Assembly: GCF_024679095.1 (NCBI RefSeq)
Contig: NC_066513.1
Span: 14,367,710 to 14,431,709, forward strand
Source of the DNA: Eriocheir sinensis
Taxonomy: Eukaryota > Arthropoda > Malacostraca > Decapoda > Varunidae
Reading direction: 5' to 3'
DNA: 64,000 nucleotides
Position 1 is the stretch's first letter. Each line of letters starts with the position of its first letter. This document shows positions 35,901-47,900 of the stretch, piece after piece. A program made the position numbers and the translations under genes. Under the pieces are notes generated by a model that was not told the DNA's origin, made no database searches, and saw nothing but the letters and a program-made list of their open reading frames with translations.

Positions 35901-38900
35901 AAAAGGACACAGAGAAGCAGACCATCCTGGGCCTGCTCAAGGATATCCTGGATGCCATTGAGCAGCTGTTGGACTTGCATCAGTTTGGGGGCTCTGCAGA
36001 CAAGTTCTTTTCCCTTGTAGACAAATATTCAGAACTGCGCCCGGTTAGTACTTTTCTTTCGTCATTTAATGTTCCTTTAGTGATATGTGTGTGTTTGTCT
36101 GTCACTTTATTTTAAACTGATAGCCAATAATGTCTTGCATTTCATAATCTGATTTACCTGTAGGAGTCATCAGTGATGCGGTTGTTGGACCATCTTGCCT
36201 TACGAGCAGACCCTTTGCGGCCACACTGGCTGGCCAACCTCGGCACGCTGCTCAACCAGTACTTCAGACGTGACCCTCGGCCCAACGTCAGGACAAAGGC
36301 GCTTGCTATCCTGTCTGAGGTGTATAATAAAAACAGGTCAGAGGAACTCTTTTGGTTTGGGATAAACATTTGGTATTTTCTTTGGACTTTGGGCCATATT
36401 ACAAGTCAAACCCGAGAAGTTTCGGGTCTCTGCAAAGGTCAGTTTAGGGGCCGTACTGCAAGTCCAATCCAAGAAGCTTTGGGTCCCTACAGAGTTTGGG
36501 ATGAATAACTCTGTAGGGACCCAAAACTTCTTGGATTGGACTTGTAAAACAGCCCCTAAACCGACCTTTGTAGGAATCTGAAACTTCTCGGATTTGACTT
36601 GTAATACGGTCCTTTGCCTCACAATCCACATTAACATGGAATATTTTGCTTTTTTCTACTGTACCATCACCATCACATACCCACATGACATTTTGGTCTT
36701 TGCAGGTATATATATGGGAAGGAGATGGTGAGGAATGTGATCACCATTCAGATGGAAGGCATACAGAAAGAGGAGGACGTCGGGGTGCGGACGGCTGCTG
36801 TCAACCTGCTGGTGCACATTGCCCTCACTCAGAAGTCTGAAGTGGTGCCGGACATCCTCGTGCTCCTGGAAAATGTGAGGAGCCAACTAATGTCTTATAA
36901 AAGTGTGTCAAAATATGAATCTAGACATTATTTAGTAGTATGTATTATTTCTCTCTTTGTTTTCCAATTAATCTTTAGGCCTACTCGCAGGCTTAAATTC
37001 CTTGATCATTCCTTATAAGTTTTCCTTAAACACTTACTAAGACTATTTCATCTGCAAATCTTATTCTGTTTTTCGATATTATCCATGTTGAATTTATGGA
37101 TATCACTAACTTTCTTATTTTTCATATCTGCATTTCCTTATATGATTGTTTGTTTCCTTTGTTAGTTCATTATCACTTTACTGCATCCAATACAAATTTA
37201 TTCAGATTGTCATTTATTACTTCTATTTTTCCAACCACATCAAATAGAGTGAAGTTTGCCCTGAGCTAGGATTAAATACGGACTTGTGACCTTGCACCTG
37301 TCTAGGCCTGCTAACCATGCACAATGAAGGTGGAAGATTATGGTGTCTTTGATATGCACGTAGGGATTTCTGAGACTTGACTTTCTGCCCCCCAGATTGT
37401 GATGGTGCCGTACCTGAAGTCTGGCACTGCAGTGCAGGTGTTGCGGGAGAGTGAGGCGGCAGACATCATCGCCGCAGTTGCTGGCCTCATCCGCATTTTT
37501 AAGAAAAAACTGTGGACTCTTCCCTCATCACATGCCATCCAGGCTTACGGCATCCTGATATCCTGCCTCAAACACCACTACAGGAGCCAGGCGGTGCTGG
37601 ACGGTGTGCCTCGTGTCCGGCAGCAGGTGAGGGCTTTTAACCCGTCCATTGCGATTGGCACGGATTTGGCTTTCACTGGTAGCCTGGTAACATTATACTC
37701 CCAGGTCTTTCTCTGCCTCTGTGGTGGATAGTGGAGTGTTTCCCATGTGTTGTTGGTATGCTGGATATCCCCTCCCAAGGTGCATGACTTTATACATTTT
37801 TCTTCATTGAATTGTAGAAGCCACTTTTTGTTCCATTCCTGTAGCTTGGTGATGTCTTCTTGTAGGAAATCTGCAGTCAAGGGGTTAAATGTGTGCTGCC
37901 AAGGGGCAAGTGTGGCTTAGCAGCATCAATGGCCAGGCACTTTTTGGTCCCTTAATTATTGCTTAATTATCGTGTGAATCTGGAAAATATTCTCATCGTT
38001 TTGATTAACAAACGACTCATTCCATCTTTTGTTTTTATGATCATCGTCAGATATTTGAGATGATATTTGAGATGCGAGCCAACAGCAAGTACCAGCTGGG
38101 TTTCTCGAGGATGCCTGAACGACCTGGAGATGACGCCAAGGACTCCATCGCTGCTCTGGTGCCCCCATTCTCGCCTTACATTGTGGTGGATCACAAGCAT
38201 GGCCAGCGCCTCCACCTTGCCCATCTTCAAAAGGAGGAGGAGGAGGAGAAGGGAGAGCAGGAAGAGGAACATTCAGGGTTTGGCTCAGGTGCTGTTATGG
38301 TTGCATTGTTTGTGGTTTGATGGTTAGTGGTGTGAGTGTGTTTGCATAGTGTGATGGTACCCTAGTGTTGGCGATGGCTGCGTGCAATGTGGTGAGTGTG
38401 TATGAGTGTGATCAGTATTGTAGTGTCTGTAGTGGCTTTATAGATATTGTACTGAAGGTATGAAGATAGGCAATGTTAAGGAATGAGGAGGAAGGAGAGT
38501 GGGAAATAAAAAGAACCGGATAGTGAACGAAGAAAATGGATGGGATGAAGACTTTTCTACTTAAGCGTCCTCCTTGAGAAAGATATAACAGATAGATAGA
38601 TAGGTACCATGAATATTGAAGAGACGTGATATGCATTGATGTGATAGATTTGTCATTTTTGCCCCTTTCCTTACAGGGCTCAAGAACGACTTCTGCAGGG
38701 AGGAGAAGGAGTACGTGGTGGGGGCCGGTTGGGACGCCTCGTCCAGGCACAAAGTAGAGATTACACACCTCTCCCTCACCCAGGCCGCCATGATCGTCAT
38801 TGTCGCCATGAAGGAGGAGAAAGGTGAGTAACTAAAGCTTTTCTAAAATACCTATCTATCATGTGCCCATATTTTGTTTCTTACCATGTAAACTGCTCTT

Positions 38901-41900
38901 CTGTTATCATGTCTAAGCAACCTCATGAAAAACATTTGCAGAGTGTAGGGATAAAAATCAGTAAAAAAACAATGAAATATGTGTTCAAAGCATCTTAGTG
39001 GTAGACAGTGGAGTAGCTCACCTCCCTCTCCCCTCACATGTTGATCATGCCCTTATTTGGTTTTCAGTATGACCCAAGCTTTTCAGTATGACAGAGTATA
39101 GTCCTCTAAACCCCACGTTTCCTTTTTTCTTCACCAGATTGGGATGTGCTGCGCATGATCCTGGAACGGGTGCCTCAAGTCCTCCAGAACAAGGCTCTCA
39201 TTCTCTCCAGAGATGCGAATGACATTGATTATTTTGCTTCAACTTTGTGTGCTCTGGTAGGGTTTATCTCTTGAAAAAAATATGTGCTTTAATATAATTC
39301 TTTGCATCTTTCTGTTCATTTACATCTTCATTCATTCTGTTTGGTTACATCTCTCTGTTTGAAGCACTTATCACCCCTTTTTCAGGTCATGGAAAAATCC
39401 CTTGGGCTTCCGGAGTCCCTGCACAACACGCCCACCAAGTTCACTCGCTCAGATTTCCAGAGTTACGTCTTCCCGGTGCTGGCTTCTCTGGCTTCCTACC
39501 ACACGCACATGGACCCATTTTTCCAGCAGAAGGTGAGGAGGCAGACCTTGCTCCTCATTCTGTTGAAGTTTTTCTCTTGAGGTCACTCCCTTGAAAGAGC
39601 TTTTGGGAGTAGGTGTCAGAGTGGATTAATTGTTAGGTAAATAGGTAGACCATTATAGAGCATCACTGCAATGTTTCCAGAAAAAGGTTAACCAATGTCA
39701 GTCAGTAAAAGGACATGAAAAGTGCACATGAATATCAGCAAAAGTCCACTTAAATTCATCGTGTTCTGGTGATCCGTTTCCTTGATGTCGGTGAAGTCTG
39801 CATAGTTAGTCAGGAAGAATGCATAGAAAACTGGTATTTCAGATCATTAAATGCCTTGAGCTGGGAGTTGTGAGCCGGTGTGCCGGGCCCCTCTGTGTGA
39901 GTTCCCTTACTCTGTGTGTGCTGGAGATGAGGGACTCCATGATCAAGCTGCTGCGGGAGGTTATGCTCAACCTCTCCAAGATCACCGCCACCGTCCAGAA
40001 CGCTCAGCCCATCCTAGAGTTTATTTCAAGTGAGTCATTGTATTGTGTTTAGCTAAGTGTGTTATCATTACCTGCACCTTTTTTAACTCCTCATTACTAG
40101 TACAGACTATATTCATGTACTTGCTTGATGAATGTGGCGAGAGTTCTAGAGGAGACAAATAGGGAGTTCTTAATAAATGCAATAGGAAGTTCAATGAGTT
40201 CTCTGATATAAGAAGTAACGGTATATAATTTTGTTCTCTGTTTCTCCATCTGGCTAAATTCTAACTTTGTAATTGAGCAGTATATATTTATTTTGTCTCT
40301 CTTACCTCTTTTACCCTCTACCAAGTTTCTTTCTGAGGCAGTACAGGGATGACTCATAAAATGATCAACTTGGTGTGGTATGCATGGGATTACACATTGC
40401 TAAGTGCCATCATCTTCCAACAGCCTTCCTCCACCTGCCTAAAGTGTATGCCAGCTTTGTGTCCGACCAGTACATGTCCATCTTTGCCATTGCCATCCCC
40501 TACACCAACCCGTTCAAGTTCAACCACTACATCGTGTCGCTGGCCTACCACGTCATTGCCATGTGGTTCCTCAAGTGTCGCCTCCCCTTCAGACGTGCAT
40601 TTGTCCAGTTCATAACAAAGGTGGAGTTTCCATTTGCAAGACTTATTGCTTTGATGTTTCCTTTTTTTCTATATTATGTTTTTTGTTTACTCTGATTAGT
40701 TACAGCATATGAAGGAATAGTTTAAAAGATCAGTCGAGCAGCCTTTAGTGGTCTTCAGTATTGCTGGTTTGGTTCTTTGGCCAAATTACCTACATTAGTT
40801 CCTTATTTCTAGTACAAAGTATGCCCATGTATTTTTTTGATGATGAATATACTGGTAGATATCACATTTTTTGACCAGCTCTCTGTTTTATCTTAATTTG
40901 CATCCGGCACAGAACCTCAGCATCATCCTGTCCAATGAGGATGCCAACACACGGCGGCGGAGTGCAAGTGCCAGCACCGGCGAGCAGGTGGGTGTGTGCC
41001 TTGATGGCCTGGATTAGTGTACGGCATGCACACACACACACATACACACACACACACACACACAACACGCACACACTTTTTGTTGCCCTTGAGCCGTATC
41101 CTTTGATGTAAAAAAAAAAAAAAAAAAAAAAGTTTAGCTCAACTTCTGTATACTTTTATTAGGTAAATACACAAGCACACACCCTTGCTAGGCCTGAGTG
41201 CTGCTGCTGTGCCAGGCTTAGCAGGGTTGTCAGGATTACACACAAAACACTTCATTGCAGGCTGTTATAACTTAGTTTATTTTTATTTTTGCATTCAGTC
41301 TTGTTTTGCTTGTTAGGAAATTTTATTTGAATCCATTTACATCTACCCTGTTTTGTTTTGTGGCATCTTATATGCTTTTGTGCTTGTTAGGGAGAGTAAT
41401 CTTCATCTGTTGACATTTATCTTATTTTTTTTCTGATGTTGAACTCTCTCAGTTTTAGTTGTGAGAAATGCTTTGCAAATATGTTTCATTGATCAATCTT
41501 TTTATTCTGCACAAATCATCGCCTTTGAGTAGGTGGAAATATCTTGTGTATACTTAATCATTGACATATTTCATCCCTGTTGATTTTATGCTGTGCCTCA
41601 TCATAGTGCAAGTTATTACTCTGTTATGCAATGTTATTCTTATTTCTATCACTAGCTCATTCTGTTTTCCTGTGTTACCTTTTTAGAAGTTAGTAAGCTA
41701 TCCACTGCCTAGAAGCATGTGCCAGGTGTTAGAGTGTTTTATCTTGAGTGCATTAGTCATACTAAGTCCATACTTGCTCCTGAATCATTATTCAAATAAT
41801 TTTCAGGCTTTGCTCAATGCAAGAACTAGAATGACTCGCTCTCAGTCATTCTCCCACAAGCGCCTAGAAGAGCTAAAGAATGAGCCTCAGCCATCCCTGT

Positions 41901-44900
41901 GTGCTGTATGGAATATGTTATTTCTTATTATGAATCTATTACTAGAGTTCCTGTATGCACTCTGCTGGGATGTTTGTTTATCTTCAGTAAACTGCTTTTA
42001 TTGAATAAATGCAAAGTTTTGGAATCAGTCTGCCAGCACCACAGGGACTTAGTTATTGCATGCTGGGTTGGAGAGGTAATGGTTAATGCTTTGTGAAGGA
42101 ACAGAGGGATTGAAATCTTTGGGGACATGCATGCTCTCCACTTGTTTGATGTAGTCACTCACAGAATGAATGATTAGAATTATATTACTAACACTGTCAA
42201 TGATGTATTGTTCATTATATGACACCCCAGCCCTTCCCAAGCACTCCAGCCCCTCTTCTTTCATTTAGGGACAGGGGAAAGGGGAGGAGATGATACAGTT
42301 TCACAATGACTTGCTGGAGACCATCGTTGACCTAATGTCCCGCTACACCTATGCTTCCTGCGCCCCGCTGCCAAAGAGGTGAGGAAAAGGCAACACACCC
42401 TGGCCTTGTGAGGGGCCAAGGGGAGGCATTTGTGTCATGTATAGAGCAAGATCTTGGTGCACTGTGTCATTACTACAAAATGGTTTTAGTGTGCATCATT
42501 ATATTTTATCTAATGTCAGGTATTATTTCCCATTGTTTCCAAAGTTGCAGAGTGGTAACTGAAGTGCTTTGAAACACATTATTATAAATCAGCTCTTGGA
42601 CAGAGTATGTTGTAATGAAAGTACTGCTTTACAGGAGTTCTGTGGCCAAGATGCTGATCACTGGTGGGCAGGAGCAGACCTGGATCCTGGGCAACAAGAT
42701 AATAACAGTGACCACCTCAGGGTGTGGCCAGCGCCCCATGAGGAACGGCCTGTGTGACAAGTGCATACAGCTGTGCCGGAAGGAGAACAGTGAGTGAAAT
42801 CAAGTTGAAGGCACAATATCCATACAGTACCTAGGACTCAGAGGATATCATATTCATATTTTTAAGTCTGAATTTTTTATCTCTTGATTTTAACAAATTA
42901 ATATCAGTAGGAAGGTCAGTATAGCTGAGATTTACCTGTACAGATGTAGCACCGGCTGAGTCCTTGCCCCCAAGCACCGCCACGGCCAGCCGGCGCCGCC
43001 ACCGCTCGGAGCTCCACCGCACCATCTCCCACGAGGTCAGTGCGAGTGCCAAATATTTGTTAAGGAAGGGCTTCCTTAGTGCCAAGCAATATAAATTACT
43101 TTCTTTCAAAGTTAATCTGGGGACCAAGGGGGAGCTGAGAGGCCTATAGGGGACTTAAGCCAACAGTGCATGAGATGGAGAGCCCGGAAGGTACTGTGGG
43201 AAGGATCAGAGGGATGGCAGTTCTCATTTTTATGTATTTAACGGATTAAACTTTTGGAATATTTTAGTTAGCCTGGCACTTAATTTCATCTTGCATGTGT
43301 TTTTATTTATTTCAGGCAAAGTACAAGCCTCAGAGTAAGGATGACCTGCACATGAGGAGCATCATCCGTGACCTTGGGGACGGCATAACCCCCATAGACC
43401 ACGGTGGGTTTGTGTGTGTGGAAGATGAATAATGTTAACTTGTCCAGTATGGTGGATGGTGATTACCATTTTTGTTTTTAAAGGCAAGCATCACAAAATA
43501 CTGTGTTTCTATGGTCATGGAATAATGTACCCTTTTTCCTCTCGAAACCCCTTCTTCCTTAAGGTGGTGGTCATGGTAGAAGGGTTGCCAATTTTCCTTG
43601 CTTCCTGCTGGTATTGGTCTATGATTCTTGCCTGTTCCCATCTCACTGACTCACTGACCAAGTGTTGCCCGCAGACCCCACAAGTTCATGGTCGAGTGGA
43701 GGGTTTGGGGATGCCACAGTCAGGGAGCCGTCCAATGAACGCCTGGCGCCCATCGGCAGTGTTGGCTCTGGTGCTGATGCTGCCGCTGCCACTGCTGCTG
43801 CCTCAGCTGCTGCCGCTGCTGCTGCGGCTGCTGCTGATGAGGAGCGGCGGCCACGGTTGTGTGCCTGCTGGTGTTTGGGGTGGGCAGAAATTCACATCAG
43901 GCAGCCGACTGGTTAGTTCATCTTTACTTTTTGTGTTAGTGATATGCAAGAAGTTTTATTTACAAATTATTCCTTCACTCAGACTTAATACAGGCATTAT
44001 TTCCATGGAGAAGGAGAATGGTTCACACTATTATCAAAATAAATATAGTAGTTAGTGTAATGGCACATTTAGATGTTGCTTCCTGTACTTTTATGTGGAG
44101 ACATGCAATAATGCATCTCATGTAAATCTACACACACCCTGCATCTGTTCCAGGCAATATGTCGTGGATGATGAGGATCCAAAATGAGCAACAGCTGCTG
44201 CCGTTAGGTATGGAGGAGTTGCCGCTCTTTGACCTCAGCTCCCTCTTCTCCCCGACCTCCTCGTCTTCCTCCAGTCAGGGTGGCCTGGGCTCAGGGTACA
44301 CGCGGCGCAGGCTGAGCGGCTTGACTCTTGAGGACCAGAAGAACGAGGTAACATTTTGTGTGTTGTTAAATTGGTTAGCTTCAGAGTGATGTCAAGTTAA
44401 GTTCCCTAAATTCCTGTTGTGTATTTTGTCACCATATTCCCTTTCAGTTACTTATTTTGTCATACTTTTCTTTGTTTTATGTGATAGATCTTTCTCACCT
44501 TCCACCTCCTCCTCATCATCATCATCATTGTACTTTTGAGCATTTGAGATTTATTATACGCAAAATAGTCTTATTTATCTTTAGTGATGAAAAGTGCAGT
44601 AGAAGTGACTCATTGTTCACTCACACCACAATTTGGATCACACAAAAACAAGTTGACTTTAGCCTTTGCAGGAATCTAACCATCCTCACAGTGGGTAATG
44701 ACCCTTTTAGTGATGGGGTCAAAAGGAAGTAGTTAGTTGAGGTCCATTTTTGCCTTGTACTTTCCCTCCAGGAGCTCCTAAGTCAGACGTTTGAAGAGCT
44801 CAGACCACGTGCCTTCTCCGGAGCCTCGGACAAGACGCAGGATTCGGACCCGGGATCACAGAGGGACTTCAGTGGGTCCAGCAGCGGGGCGCCCTCCCAC

Positions 44901-47900
44901 GCCTCCTCGGACCCCCGCATCAACACCACCGACCTGGGAGAGGACACCAGAGAGAGTTCCCCACTCACCACCACCACCACCACCACCACCACCACATCAG
45001 GTATGTTAGGAGGTGGATGTGCTCTCTCACTCTTGCTCTCATTCTCACTCTCTCTCAGGGTGTTAGAAAAATCACACATGACCATTTTGACAAATTTTTT
45101 TGGGCCATTATGTGTATATACAGCACAAGAAATAAAGGAACTTACAATGATTAGTCACAACCCTAGAACCAAGCAAACACTGCATGCATATTTTCATACT
45201 CAAGCTTGGACTATGGATGCAGATCAATATTACCTGACATCTCTTCTTCATCTATAGTATATTCCTGTTAGCACACACAACTGTACTGATACACACCCAT
45301 CCACTTGCAGGTGACAACTTGGAAGACCCGCGTGTCCCAGTTCAGCGATGTCACTCTAGTCCCGAGATGAGTGAGGGTGCTGTGGTGGGTGGTGAAGAGT
45401 CTTCCCCGCCTGGCGAGTACAGACCTCCAGCGTCCCCGACCCCTGTCTCACCCCTGCCTGAAATGTCTCCTTCCCCTCCACCCTTGGGCAGAGCTAAACT
45501 CTCACCAAGGTGGGGAAGATAAAAATATAGATAGAAAGATTGAATTTTTTGTCAGAAACTCAGGATTCAGTTGTATTTTAATACATAAAGTAGTTTATTT
45601 AGATGGAAAGTTGTATGCCTTTTTATAGTAATTTTTTTAATATTAGTAAATTTTGACTCGAAATATACAAATGCAGAACACAAAACACGAAACAAATAAT
45701 GACACAGTTTGGGTGCTTCAAAGTAGAGGGACTTGTATGCTGGAAGGACTCACTTGTCTTTGGTGCTTCAGATTTGAGTCTGTGATGGACGGCAGCACAG
45801 GATCCACCTCGCCACCTCCACCCGTGGGCTCCTCCAGGGTGCGCCACACCTCAGCACTCCAGATGGTAGGTTGCAGCCAAGGCCACACAGAGGGAATATG
45901 CAGTGCAACTCTTTGACAAATACAGCATGTAATAGGTTGAAAGGGAAGCAGTAGGTTAAGAGAGATCTTTTGCTGGCTCAAATCAATATGGATAAGGGGA
46001 AGCAGTTTACATTACTTGGTCACCCTTCCACTGATCTGACTCATCATTGTACCCAGACTAGTGGCGGCAGCAACAGCAGCATTTCCTCGGCAAGTGGTGG
46101 CGTTACCTGCTCAGCTGAGGGGGAGGACAGTGGCTCACCCCGACCAATACGCAGGGACCGAGGGCACACCATCTCCGACATGAACCCAGCCTCCAGGAAG
46201 CTTCACCTCAAGTCTGCTGCAGCTGTTAAGAAAATGAACTCCATGAAGGACATAAAGGCGGGGATCTCACCTTGGTAAGCATGTTTGAAATCTCATTAGT
46301 AATGAAGCACATATGAATTTTCTGAGTCAAGACCTATTGTAACTTTTTTGTGTTTTGTTAGGTTAAGTTTAGGGTATCCTCAAACATGTGATGGCTAGCT
46401 TTTTATGGTATAAATCAACAAAAAATGACCTCACTTAGTTGTATAGAAAGTCTAATTAGTAAGGAAGCATATATGAATTTTCTGAGGTCAGGCTTATATT
46501 AATTGTTTAGGGTTTTGTTAGGTTCAGTTTAGGGTATCTTCAAACACATGGTAGCTAGCACCTTGTGGTATAAATCAACAAAGAATTATCTCACTTTGTT
46601 GTATAGAAAGTCTCATTAGTAAGGAAGCATATATGAGTTTTCTGAGTCAAGACCTATAGTAACTGTATGGGTTTTTTGTTAAGTTAGGTTAGGTTAAGTT
46701 TAGGGTCTTTTCAAACACATGATAGCCAACAGCTTATGGTATAAATCAACAAAGAATGACCTCACTTTTTTGTATAGAAAGTCTTGTTAATAAGAAAAAT
46801 ATATGAATATGTTTTTTGTTTATTCTATTTAACCCTTGAGCTGCCTTTTTTACCGTAAATATCCAGGATTCCCTTTCTTTCCCCCTTCACATGGATAGAG
46901 TTGGTATATCCTTCAGTGTCTCTCCTTCAAATGATCACTTCATAATTAATCATTCAACTCCTTAGCACACATTTCAGTAGTTCACCACTCACTGGCCATA
47001 CAAAATGCTCTTGTCAAAAGAGCACATAACATTGTTCTCTCTGCATTAAGTGAGTAAGTTCAGAGGCTAATGGTATCACAAAATGCATCACTGTAATTGG
47101 ACAGTTACCAGCTAATGTTTTCTTTGCAGTTTTGTGTTCCTGCAACTGTACTACCTGGGCAAGCTTGGGAGCAATACTGAGAAGCCAGTTCTGCTCCCCA
47201 CACACCTGCCGGAGATGCAGCGAGCCATGCGTGTGCTTGACCTCATCCGGCCGCAGGAGACACACAAGATTGGGGTGTTGTACGTTGGCAAGGGGCAGCG
47301 CACTGAGCAGGAAATACTGAAAAATTCCTTTGGCTCCTTGCGATACATGCTCTTCCTGCAGGTGAGACAGAAAGAGAATGACAACACAATGCACTATGAT
47401 TCTTACTTCTATATGTACAGTTGCGATATGAAGTGATGTCGCCGTGTACGTTTATTTTCGATCACCCAAGTATCGTTATATATTTTCAAGAGTACCATTA
47501 TCTTCCTGTATCTTCATCATAACTTAACTAAATATATTTTAGAAGCTAGAAAAAAAATGGAAAATAAATATTCAATGATGTCTTACAAAGAGTTGACACA
47601 AAGTGTTTTCGTTCACCAAGGAAAGAGTCAAATGAAGTCCAAATATCGACATTACTCAAACAGAAAGTAAAATTATCTTTTCATGATCATTGTTGACAAC
47701 ACTAAATCTAACATATGCGCAATATATAGGACATGCATAATTAGTCGATATCCTAAACTAGGATGGCGTAATTGATTTAATTTATACTCTCGTATGATGA
47801 TGACGTCATCGCCCGCGCACCATACCTATTATTCAGCCCTGACTCATTCTTTGCCTTTCGTGGTCAACATAACGATAACAAAAGCTTTCCGTGGACTTCT

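Noticed and set aside
44991..45000. (CCA)n at the exon 25 end as purely intronic microsatellite
   Set aside because: The only phase-compatible GT donor is at 45001, after the repeat, so the Thr codons are coding.
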